Shown here piece by piece: positions 1-6,825 of a DNA stretch of 17,697 nt; positions within the stretch are counted from its first letter, which is position 1; each line of letters opens with the position of its first letter. Made by a program: the position numbers and the translations under genes. The notes under the pieces are model-generated. The model was not told the DNA's origin. It saw only the letters and a list, made by a program, of their open reading frames with translations, and searched no databases. This DNA comes from Alloprevotella tannerae (GTDB lineage: Bacteria; Bacteroidota; Bacteroidia; Bacteroidales; Bacteroidaceae). Location of the stretch: the NCBI GenBank assembly GCA_015259305.1, contig JABZGO010000015.1, forward strand, positions 1 to 17,697. Reading direction: 5' to 3'.

Positions 1-380
1 TTGGTAGGCTGACCGAAAAGGTCATAACCCGGGAAAGTCAAGCCGCCGGCATATCGGAAGCCCAACATAACGGCGTGGGATTTGGCCGGACGCCAATGGG
101 CCGCAGCGGTATAAATGCCAAGGTGGCCGGTAGCTCCCTCCTCTTTGGGGAAGAGGGACAGGGAAGCGTCGACGGAGGCTTTTTTATCTGTATAAAAGAT
201 GCCGGAAGGATTGGTGTAGAGATACATGCCTTGCGACAAACCAACGGCGGTATTGCCCAAACTCCGGGCACGCGCATCGGGATTGAGCATCAGAAAGGGC
301 AAGGCGCGACCCTGTGCGCGACCCGTGGTGGCGCACAAGGCAAAAACGGCACAAGCTATCCATTTTATTTTATTTTGCAT
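1..380 (-). CDS. PorV/PorQ-like outer-membrane protein, N-terminal part (3' end outside window)
   Basis: The ATG at 380 opens a frame that stays open to the left edge, about 126 codons. The protein begins with a Sec signal peptide (basic start, hydrophobic ACAVFALC core, ending near GRAQG). The mature start contains FLMLNPDARARSLGNTAVG and later TNPSG. This matches the N-terminal signature of the FadL-like PorV/PorQ family (F-L-x-x-x-P-D-A-R followed by G-N/D and N-P). In that family, PorV is the outer-membrane shuttle for T9SS cargo and PorQ belongs to the attachment complex. The start lies 12 bp after the stop of the T9SS-sorted protease gene, so the two are probably co-transcribed. Only the first quarter to third of a typical ~350-400-residue protein is visible, so PorV, PorQ and a divergent paralogue cannot be told apart. 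Confidence 0.68.
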   Translation of the reverse strand, partial: MQNKIKWIACAVFALCATTGRAQGRALPFLMLNPDARARSLGNTAVGLSQGMYLYTNPSGIFYTDKKASVDASLSLFPKEEGATGHLGIYTAAAHWRPAKSHAVMLGFRYAGGLTFPGYDLFGQPT

Positions 381-392
381 GGCAAATCGTTT

Positions 393-1436
393 TTAGCGTT
401 TGATAAATAGTTGTTGATGTTTGCCTTGGGCCGTGAGAATCGTAAGGCGATAAGTGGCCGGAGCAAGTTTGCTTAGATCAACGGACGCTACGTGGAGCGC
501 ATTGGTTGAAACCGTGCGGCGCAACACCTCTTCGCCCGTTGGCGTGGAGATGATAAAGGTGGCCGATGTCAACTTGGGATTAAGCAAGGCGTTGAGGTCG
601 CGCTTCACCGGAATGGGGTATACCATATAAACGGGAGCTGCAATATGATCTACGACGCGCACTTGGAAACTGCTTTCGACCATAGCTTTGCGACTATCGG
701 TAGCTCTTACTTGAACTTTCGTTGTGCCTTTGCCGACAGCGCGAAGCTCGAGGCGACCTTCGGCATCGGCCGTAGTCTTCACGACCTTTTCGTTGCCTGA
801 AACAACCGAGAAATGGAGACGTTCGCCGGAGGCATATTGGTAATACTCAGGCAAAGAGATCGTCTTTGCACCTTCATCTAAGCCAATAATCAGGTTTTCA
901 AAAGCGGAAGTCAACTGCGTCGGCGTCTGGTTGCCAACCTTAAACTTCAGGACTTGACTCGTAGCTGCACCTAAATCGTCGGTGGCCGTGAAGGTGAATT
1001 GATACTCGCCAGCCGGCAAGATGGGCCAAATCGTAATGTTGATTTGATTATCAGCACGCTTGGCTACAACGCCTTTTGTATCGCCCGTCAGTTGATACTC
1101 CCATTTATGGCCGTCAGGATCATTGACAGAGAAGCTGAAACTACTCTTGGCATCTCCGCTAACGACTTGCCGGCCTTGCGGGAAGCCATTGATAACGGGG
1201 GCATGATTGAGTTTCGTCGTACCTTCAATGAAAGCGGGCTGCGCAGTATGTCCCCAACGATCGACAGCTACAATAGCCATATAATAAGTTGTATTGTCGC
1301 GTAAGGATTCAAAACGATGCTTAATGAAACTACCAAGGGGGTAACCGGTGCCGTTAATGCGGATCGGCTGAAGCGAAGCCAAGGCGGCCGCATTGAGGGC
1401 CTTGTCGCTGATGTATACATTATAGAATGTGCGGCC
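393..1436 (-). CDS. C-terminal part of frameshifted S8 protease: FnIII remainder, Ig-like domains, T9SS sorting domain
   Basis: This is the downstream half of the protease gene that begins at 3145, in the -1 frame. From about 1433 the frame reads RTFYNVYISDKALNAAALAS, which completes the fibronectin III domain begun in the upstream frame (later YMAIVAVDRWGHTAQP). Then come a cadherin/Ig-like region around VNDPDGHKWEYQL and FTFTATDDLGAA, and a second Ig-like region around QVRATDSRKAMV. The last ~80 residues form a type A T9SS C-terminal domain: VYPIPV, then a beta-rich stretch with DLSKLAPATYRL, ending QQLFIKR. This domain directs export across the outer membrane, and normally cleavage and anchoring by PorU. 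The first internal ATG is at 1382, but a protein started there would lack a signal peptide and could not reach the T9SS. It makes sense only as part of an intact ~917-residue protein. Confidence 0.8.
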   Translation of the reverse strand, partial: GRTFYNVYISDKALNAAALASLQPIRINGTGYPLGSFIKHRFESLRDNTTYYMAIVAVDRWGHTAQPAFIEGTTKLNHAPVINGFPQGRQVVSGDAKSSFSFSVNDPDGHKWEYQLTGDTKGVVAKRADNQINITIWPILPAGEYQFTFTATDDLGAATSQVLKFKVGNQTPTQLTSAFENLIIGLDEGAKTISLPEYYQYASGERLHFSVVSGNEKVVKTTADAEGRLELRAVGKGTTKVQVRATDSRKAMVESSFQVRVVDHIAAPVYMVYPIPVKRDLNALLNPKLTSATFIISTPTGEEVLRRTVSTNALHVASVDLSKLAPATYRLTILTAQGKHQQLFIKR

Positions 1437-3145
1437 TGGTCATCGCCATCGGAAGCAACTGACCATTTCAGATCGAGCGTAACATAATCGGGCGTGACAC
1501 TCATACCGGAGACTTGCGCTGGAGCAATGCCTTTGTCTTCAGCAAAAGCTGCTTCAGCATCGATAAAGCCTCGACCTAACTTGCCTTTATAGGAGGGATT
1601 CAATTCGTCGATGTTGTAAGGACGGAAAGCCGACATCAAACGTGCCTTGAGTTGGTCGTTGGTGAAACCTTGCTGCCCAAAATAGGAAACAACGAGGGCA
1701 GCGATACCGGAGACGTGCGGGCAGGCCATTGATGTGCCTTGCATGAAGCCATAGCCGGAGCTATCATTGCGTTTGGGAACGGTGCTGAGCACACCACCCT
1801 TTAGACCGAACACGTCTTGATCACCACCAGGAGCCATAATGCTAACCCAGTCGGCATAGTTGGAATAGCTTGCTTTACTGAAATCCCAAGCCATAGAAGA
1901 AACAGAAATAACCTTAGAATAGCTGGCGGGGAGGGCCTCAAACTCTTTGTCTTCATTGCCCGCAGCAAAGATCATCACTCCACCCTTCATCGGGGAGTCA
2001 GCTTTCTGATTGCCTTGGTTATCACAACCGGCATATTGGATGAAATAATACATCGCTTCTTTGAGTGATGCGGGGAGTTGGGTAACGCCTTCGGAAGAAT
2101 TATAACCCCAAGAGCACTGGGCAATGACGGCGCCATTATCGGCCGCATACTTGATAGCTTTAGCAGCATCGCCTTCTTCGCCTCTCTTTCGGAAGATCTG
2201 GCAACTCAACAAGCGAACGCCGGAATTAGCTGTGCCATCGCCACCGGCAATACCACCGACACCAACACCGTTATTGTTGCGCGCTGCAACCGGTCCGGCT
2301 ACGTGTGTGCCGTGGCCGCCTTCATCGGGTTCAATCTTTCCACCTACGGCATCTTGAGCTTCTACGAAATTGTAACCATAAATATCATCTACAAAGCCAT
2401 TACCGTCATCGTCAACGCCGGGCGTGCCATCCATTTCTGTTTGGTTGATGTGCATCGAAGCCTTGAGATCTTCGTGGTTTACTTCAATACCGCCATCAAT
2501 GATGGCAACAATGACATTGGGCTTACCCGGCGTATAGTTCTTCCATACGGGCCAAACATTGCAGTCGGCTCCAGCCTTGCTTTTATTGCTCAACGTGCCG
2601 TCGTTGTGGTAATGCCACTGCTCTTGCAAGCGGGGATCATTGAACGGCGCAGCAACAGCTTCTTTCAGACGCGGTGCAGAAGGAGTTGAAAGTTGCTGCG
2701 TCTTGGGCAAAGCTACAGGAATCACCTTTTCAACCTTCTGAATCTGATCTACGCGTTCGAAGCGCTTGATGGCTTCTTGCAGATCTTGCTTCTCATCAAA
2801 ATAAACGGTGTACCAACGATCTAAGCCCGCAGCCTTGGTGCGTCCTTCGTATTGGCCGCAAGGTGCAAATAGACGCTCAACTTTATAAGTTCCGACGCTT
2901 CTTAAAGTCTTCAGCATCGGACTAGGAACACTCTGCAAGGATACGACTCCGGGTTGCTCAAACTTGATGGACTGTGTGGCTTCGGGGGCTACTTTAATAT
3001 TCACTCGCCCGGCAATGGCCGTCACGCCATCAACTGAGGTCTGGCTGCGCGTGTTTTGCCCATCTGTCAAACTCAAATCGTCAGAGCAGGAGGAAAATCC
3101 TGCTGCTCCAAACAATAAGAGCGTATATAGAATTAAATGTTTCAT
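1268..3145 (-). CDS. S8 (subtilisin-like) serine protease, lipoprotein-type N-terminus; disrupted by a frameshift
   Basis: The start MKHLILYTLLLFGAAGFSSC has a lipobox-like end at Cys20 followed by SDD, suggesting a lipoprotein. Residues ~35-165 resemble the N-terminal pro-region of fervidolysin-like subtilases. The catalytic domain (~170-550) has the full S8 set: Asp217 in AIIDGGIEVNHEDL, His278 in GGHGTHVAG, oxyanion Asn397 in IFAAGNEDKE and Ser472 in GTSMACPHVSG. A fibronectin III domain then starts (VTLDLKWSVASDGDDQ), but the frame becomes nonsense after about 1436 and stops at 1268. The missing sequence, with a T9SS sorting domain, continues in the -1 frame. The gene follows a BACON lipoprotein gene by 26 bp. 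A one-base deletion, real or a sequence error, explains the break. The catalytic domain is intact, so a truncated protease could still be made, but it would lack the sorting domain. Confidence 0.88.
   Translation of the reverse strand: MKHLILYTLLLFGAAGFSSCSDDLSLTDGQNTRSQTSVDGVTAIAGRVNIKVAPEATQSIKFEQPGVVSLQSVPSPMLKTLRSVGTYKVERLFAPCGQYEGRTKAAGLDRWYTVYFDEKQDLQEAIKRFERVDQIQKVEKVIPVALPKTQQLSTPSAPRLKEAVAAPFNDPRLQEQWHYHNDGTLSNKSKAGADCNVWPVWKNYTPGKPNVIVAIIDGGIEVNHEDLKASMHINQTEMDGTPGVDDDGNGFVDDIYGYNFVEAQDAVGGKIEPDEGGHGTHVAGPVAARNNNGVGVGGIAGGDGTANSGVRLLSCQIFRKRGEEGDAAKAIKYAADNGAVIAQCSWGYNSSEGVTQLPASLKEAMYYFIQYAGCDNQGNQKADSPMKGGVMIFAAGNEDKEFEALPASYSKVISVSSMAWDFSKASYSNYADWVSIMAPGGDQDVFGLKGGVLSTVPKRNDSSGYGFMQGTSMACPHVSGIAALVVSYFGQQGFTNDQLKARLMSAFRPYNIDELNPSYKGKLGRGFIDAEAAFAEDKGIAPAQVSGMSVTPDYVTLDLKWSVASDGDDQAAHSIMYTSATRPSMRPPWLRFSRSALTAPVTPLVVSLSIVLNPYATIQLIIWLL
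1431..1438 (-). other. -1 frameshift site within the S8 protease gene
   Basis: Upstream codons read D-D-Q (1444-1436) in one frame, and downstream codons read G-R-T-F-Y-N-V-Y (from 1436) in the -1 frame. Together they give a continuous FnIII strand. The coding length 3145-393 is one base short of a multiple of three, as a single-base deletion would give. No slippery heptamer (X-XXY-YYZ) or homopolymer lies here, so programmed slippage or simple phase variation is not supported. Confidence 0.75.
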
Positions 3146-3171
3146 TTTAATTAAGGTGTGAAGCGTTAATG

Positions 3172-4770
3172 TTACTGCAAACTTTTAATGCATTGCTGAA
3201 CGGCTGCAGAAACTTTTGATTTAGAACTGGAGAACACGCTAGGTTTATAGAGTACACCAATTTGCAAGACTGGTTTATTGTCATTGATGTCGACGAACTT
3301 ATCGCCTTTTATCGCTAACACTAAATTGTCAGAACGACGACCATACACGTGGTACTTGCCATAGTCTTCAATGAACTCAAAGCCATTCTCTCGCAACAGC
3401 GCATCAAAGCGCTTTGTAATATTCCAATTGCGACCGTTTTGCCAAACGCCTAAGTTGGGTTCACTAAAGTTCAACGTGTATTGCTCTACACTACCAACCC
3501 ATTCATCAGCAAGGGATGCATCTGCACCTTTTGTGTAGAAGAAATATGTGCGATTGACAAGGGGCGCTTTCTTTGTATCAAAAGAATAAGCCTCCACTTC
3601 ATTCAAACGGTTCTTTTTGTGGCTATTCAGCGTGCTATTCTCTCCTTGTTCAAAAGCTAAAACATCGGTGGTCTTCTTATCCGTCTTGTGCAACAAATGC
3701 ACAGGGCCGAGATCAAGCTTTGCAAAGGTCGGATAATCCTTTTCTTGTACTTGTATTTGTTCAAAGAAGAGGACCACGCTGTTGTTTTCTTCCAACACAT
3801 CCACCTTGATCATCAATTTTTCAGCGTCGCTAACAAAGACCTTAGGATCTGCAGTTGACTGAACGTAGCCAAATTGTGCTACATAATCTTTAAAGGCCTG
3901 TGAGCGCACAGCTTCTATACCTGCTCTGGAAAAAGAACGCGTAAAGATTCTTGTCGCTGCCCCCGTTTGCGTGTCGTGAACGTAGACAATATCTTTAAAC
4001 AAAGGAGAGGGTGTTTTGAAGAAATAACTCTCCTCTGTCAGATCAAAACTTGGATCCGGCGCTGCATACTCGGTTAGAAAGCCGCCTCGACGTATCTCAT
4101 TATCCATAACCTTATGAACATTGAAAGGGGAACCAGGGTTGCAAGCCAAAACAAACACTTCAATACCGGGTTGCTTCACCACAATCCGTGATTGTTGCTC
4201 GCCACTACGCAGCAGGAAAGTTGCCGTTCTGGCTTCAGTTGTACCATTGCGCTCTGCGAAGACTTTCAGTCCATGCTTCTTTTTAATGACCTTCAGCCAT
4301 TTTTCTGAATCTTCCTGCGTAATTGTATAGTCAGGAATGTTCGTCTGCACCTCAGCCGTTACATTTCCACCGGCTTGAGGCACAATAATCTCCCCACCAT
4401 CAACGCCCAAGATAACGTCATCTGCGCTTTGACTAACCATAACCTTCTGAACGGCCAAGCCGGCATCGATAATAATGGCACTACTACGCATCACTCCCGT
4501 CTCGTTATTCTTCACGCGAACAGACAAGCTATCGCCCTTCCGCTCCAACGAGAGCCATTCTTCTTCAGCTGCTGAAGAAGCAACCCAAGACGAGCGGTTT
4601 GAGGCGACGTGAACAAATTGTTCGTCCATCAGCTTACCAAAAGATAAGTTTTGTGCTGATAGCGTCAAGGTCGGGCGCTCATAGTCTGTCGTGTCCGAGC
4701 AAGCTACGGCGAGGGCTGCCAATACGACAATCGAGACCACCCATTTCAGCTTATTATATATTGTATACAT
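3172..4770 (-). CDS. BACON-domain surface lipoprotein B (paralogue of the upstream gene)
   Basis: A 532-residue lipoprotein. The signal peptide ends in LAVAC with Cys24, followed by SDTTD, an acidic stretch of the kind linked to surface display. Two BACON domains follow at about 31-116 and 118-204, recognised by their NRSSWVAS...EEWLSL and EKWLKV tryptophan motifs and the SQSADD / VKQPG ends. BACON domains are Ig-like modules common in Bacteroidetes surface proteins and are thought to bind glycans or mucin, or to act as spacers. Residues ~205-532 form a region I do not recognise, sharing blocks with the upstream paralogue (NPGSPFNVHKVM, SYFFKTPSPLF, LGVWQNGRNW, YHVYGRRSDNLV). The gene sits 12 bp after that paralogue and 26 bp before the S8 protease. 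The molecular function of the C-terminal region is unknown. Confidence 0.85.
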   Translation of the reverse strand: MYTIYNKLKWVVSIVVLAALAVACSDTTDYERPTLTLSAQNLSFGKLMDEQFVHVASNRSSWVASSAAEEEWLSLERKGDSLSVRVKNNETGVMRSSAIIIDAGLAVQKVMVSQSADDVILGVDGGEIIVPQAGGNVTAEVQTNIPDYTITQEDSEKWLKVIKKKHGLKVFAERNGTTEARTATFLLRSGEQQSRIVVKQPGIEVFVLACNPGSPFNVHKVMDNEIRRGGFLTEYAAPDPSFDLTEESYFFKTPSPLFKDIVYVHDTQTGAATRIFTRSFSRAGIEAVRSQAFKDYVAQFGYVQSTADPKVFVSDAEKLMIKVDVLEENNSVVLFFEQIQVQEKDYPTFAKLDLGPVHLLHKTDKKTTDVLAFEQGENSTLNSHKKNRLNEVEAYSFDTKKAPLVNRTYFFYTKGADASLADEWVGSVEQYTLNFSEPNLGVWQNGRNWNITKRFDALLRENGFEFIEDYGKYHVYGRRSDNLVLAIKGDKFVDINDNKPVLQIGVLYKPSVFSSSKSKVSAAVQQCIKSLQ

Positions 4771-4782
4771 AGAGGCCTACTT

Positions 4783-6417
4783 TTAGTGTTTGAACAAATG
4801 CTTATTGCGCTTCAGCTGCTGCATCATCAATGCAGAAGTTTTACGCAACACAGCCGTACGCTTAATCAAACTACTACTCTTAAACACTTCGGGTCTATAG
4901 CTAAAGAGCAAAGCCAAGACAGGTTTATTATCATCCGAGATAGGCGTAACGGAAATAACCAAGCGGTCGCTTTCACGGCCGTAGAAGTGATTCGTGCCAC
5001 TCGTATTGATGTAAATGAAACCCTCTTTGCCCAAGAGTTCAGTTAACTCTTCCGTAACAAGCCAATCTTTTCCATTTTTCCAAAGTCCGAGACTCATATC
5101 CTCAAAGAGCAGGATGCCAGTTTCTACACTACCCAACATTTTTGCGTCAACAGAACCTTTCGGATTTGTATCATAGAAGATATAGCTACGGCTATAGAAT
5201 GGCTGCGTATTAGCGGCCATCTTGTATTGCAAGATCTCCACCTCTGAAGGATTGTTTTCATTCATTACGCGAGAAGTCTCCTGACTACCAGCACTGCGTT
5301 CGTATGCCTCTACGTCTGCCACCTTTTTGTTTTCCTTCTGAAGCAATTCCAAGGGGCAATAAGGAAGCGAAGCAAACGTAGGGTGAGGAGCGTCTTGCTT
5401 AATAAAGGGTCGGAAAGTCATATTCACGCCTTCGTTGCCTGATTTCTCAGAGATAGTCACGTTCAGTTTGAGCATCTCCTTGTCCGATATATAATCTTTC
5501 TTTGAGTTAGGATCTACGCGGCGATAGCCGTTGGCAAACAAGAATTTTTCAAATTCGCTCGATTTGCAAGCTTTGACCGCCTTCTTCCCATCGCCCACTG
5601 TTACAATGCTTGAGGGCACAATGCCATCAGGCGTGCTATATTGGATAAGGGTAAAGATCGGAGAGGCCGTCACAAACGTATACATCTCCTCCATACCATA
5701 CTGCGGGTAGGCATTTTGATAGTCGCGCAAATAACTACCGCGGCCCAATTCAAACGACATAATCTTATGTACATCCACCGGATTTCCGGGATTAATTGCA
5801 AGTACATAAGTGAGCTTACCAGCCTGCTTGATCACAATTTCTTTCGCCTGATTCCCACTTTTCGCAAACAACTTCAGCGTTCGCGGCTCGTTGGTATCAT
5901 TGGGCTGGGCTTTCAGTTTTACCTCTTCTTCTCCTTTGGTAATCTCCAACCAATCGGCCTCGTCTTCTGCTACGAGATCATAGGCCGTCGTGTTTGTCGT
6001 CACATCCACCACTTTATTACCGCCTTCACGTGGGAAATAAACAGTATCGGGCATCACGTCCAGCACCACATCCGCAGCACTTTGCTTCAAGTTGATTTTT
6101 CCGGAGGCCCCATTCGCATTAACCAGCACATACGTCTGCCGATCCTCACCAAGTTTATTTTCCGTCACTTTTAATTTCAGGTCATTGCCATCTTGCACAA
6201 TAGAGAGCCATTTCCCTTCTTGCGGCGAAGAAGCCACCCAGTTTGTTTGATTCGTTGTGATGCTCACCGTCTTTTCGTCCAAGCCTTTCGCAAACGTCAG
6301 GTTATTTTCCGACAAGACCAAGGTGGGCTCTTCGAAGATATCTTCTTTGGCGCACGAAGCAACCATTACCACCATACCCCCCAAGAAAAGGGAGCGTAAG
6401 ATTCTTTTGATTTGCAT
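4783..6417 (-). CDS. BACON-domain surface lipoprotein A (first gene of operon)
   Basis: A 544-residue lipoprotein. The lipobox MVASC gives Cys22, followed by AKED, which fits the Bacteroidetes lipoprotein export signal (Lys followed by two acidic residues shortly after Cys) and predicts exposure on the cell surface. Two BACON domains lie at about 30-115 (NQTNWVASSPQEGKWLSI, ending LKQSA) and 117-203 (EADWLEI, ending VIKQAG). The rest (~204-544) is an unrecognised domain shared with the downstream paralogue: NPGNPVDVHKIM, YTFVTASPIF, RSYIFYDT, LGLWKNGKDW and FYGRESDRLV. The pair looks like an old tandem duplication. The gene follows a ~400-bp gap and probably starts the operon of two lipoproteins, S8 protease and PorV-like protein. 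Its substrate or partner cannot be read from the sequence. Confidence 0.86.
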   Translation of the reverse strand: MQIKRILRSLFLGGMVVMVASCAKEDIFEEPTLVLSENNLTFAKGLDEKTVSITTNQTNWVASSPQEGKWLSIVQDGNDLKLKVTENKLGEDRQTYVLVNANGASGKINLKQSAADVVLDVMPDTVYFPREGGNKVVDVTTNTTAYDLVAEDEADWLEITKGEEEVKLKAQPNDTNEPRTLKLFAKSGNQAKEIVIKQAGKLTYVLAINPGNPVDVHKIMSFELGRGSYLRDYQNAYPQYGMEEMYTFVTASPIFTLIQYSTPDGIVPSSIVTVGDGKKAVKACKSSEFEKFLFANGYRRVDPNSKKDYISDKEMLKLNVTISEKSGNEGVNMTFRPFIKQDAPHPTFASLPYCPLELLQKENKKVADVEAYERSAGSQETSRVMNENNPSEVEILQYKMAANTQPFYSRSYIFYDTNPKGSVDAKMLGSVETGILLFEDMSLGLWKNGKDWLVTEELTELLGKEGFIYINTSGTNHFYGRESDRLVISVTPISDDNKPVLALLFSYRPEVFKSSSLIKRTAVLRKTSALMMQQLKRNKHLFKH

Positions 6418-6659
6418 AATTTATAGTATAATTTGATTGTCTTATATACCAAGCACAGAGCGCCAGTCTAAGCTTTCACTTTCCTGACACTAATAAGTTA
6501 ATTATTTCGTTCGCAGTCTTTATTGCGAGTAGAAAATCGTCTTATCCATTGCGTTATGTTCCGAATGAAGCAAAGCGGATCAAAGAAATACTTTATGGCA
6601 TAATGGAGCAAAAGAGGTAAGGTTACGCGGTTACATGCTCTCATTACCACCTTTGTTGG

Positions 6660-6687
6660 CAAATCTAAACATAAAATTTCAAACAAA
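6660..6687 (-). promoter_or_regulatory. Possible Bacteroidetes promoter for the BACON/protease operon
   Basis: On the minus strand TAGATTTG (6667-6660) matches the -7 consensus TAnnTTTG. A TTTG at 6687-6684 could serve as the -33 element, but the 16-bp spacer is shorter than the usual 19-21. It is the only exact -7 match I found in the gap upstream of 6417, and such a short motif in AT-rich DNA can arise by chance. Confidence 0.3.
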
Positions 6688-6781
6688 AAAGAGTTTTCAG
6701 AACTATTTAATACCATCTCACGCCAATTCTTACCAAAAGGAAGAAATCTTCCTCACGATATATTTCTTGAGCTAAATCTAC

Positions 6782-6806
6782 GAAGGGGCGCCTTTATCGC
6801 CTCTTC
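6782..6806 (-). terminator. Terminator-like hairpin after the HmuR-like gene
   Basis: GAAGGGGCG (6782-6790) pairs with CGCCTCTTC (6798-6806) as nine base pairs with one G-T wobble around a 7-nt loop. It lies about 20 bp past the stop of the receptor gene. The following minus-strand bases (GTAGATTTAG) have no strong T tract, so efficient intrinsic termination is uncertain. The position between two operons supports the role. Confidence 0.5.
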
Positions 6807-6825
6807 TTATTCGCTCATCAATCCG

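Larger units (their letters stand above)
6418..6825. other. 408-bp AT-rich intergenic region between two secreted-protein operons
   Basis: No convincing gene was seen on either strand. The longest minus frame (6498-6716, 72 codons) has no recognisable motif and starts inside the AT-rich stretch. The right end holds a terminator-like hairpin for the upstream receptor gene. A possible -7 element for the BACON operon lies at 6660-6667. That would give the operon a leader of roughly 230 nt, long enough for post-transcriptional control, although I see no known riboswitch. Confidence 0.6.

Noticed and set aside
1431..1438. Programmed -1 ribosomal frameshift as the explanation for the split protease gene
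   Set aside because: There is no slippery heptamer at the junction and I saw no obvious downstream pseudoknot. A one-base deletion or sequence error is simpler.
2078..2689. Plus-strand frame of 203 codons inside the S8 protease
   Set aside because: It lies opposite the conserved catalytic domain, and its translation resembles no family.
6498..6716. Minus-strand frame of 72 codons in the gap before the BACON operon
   Set aside because: It has no signal peptide, domain or clear promoter ahead of it. AT-rich spacer can give a frame this long by chance.
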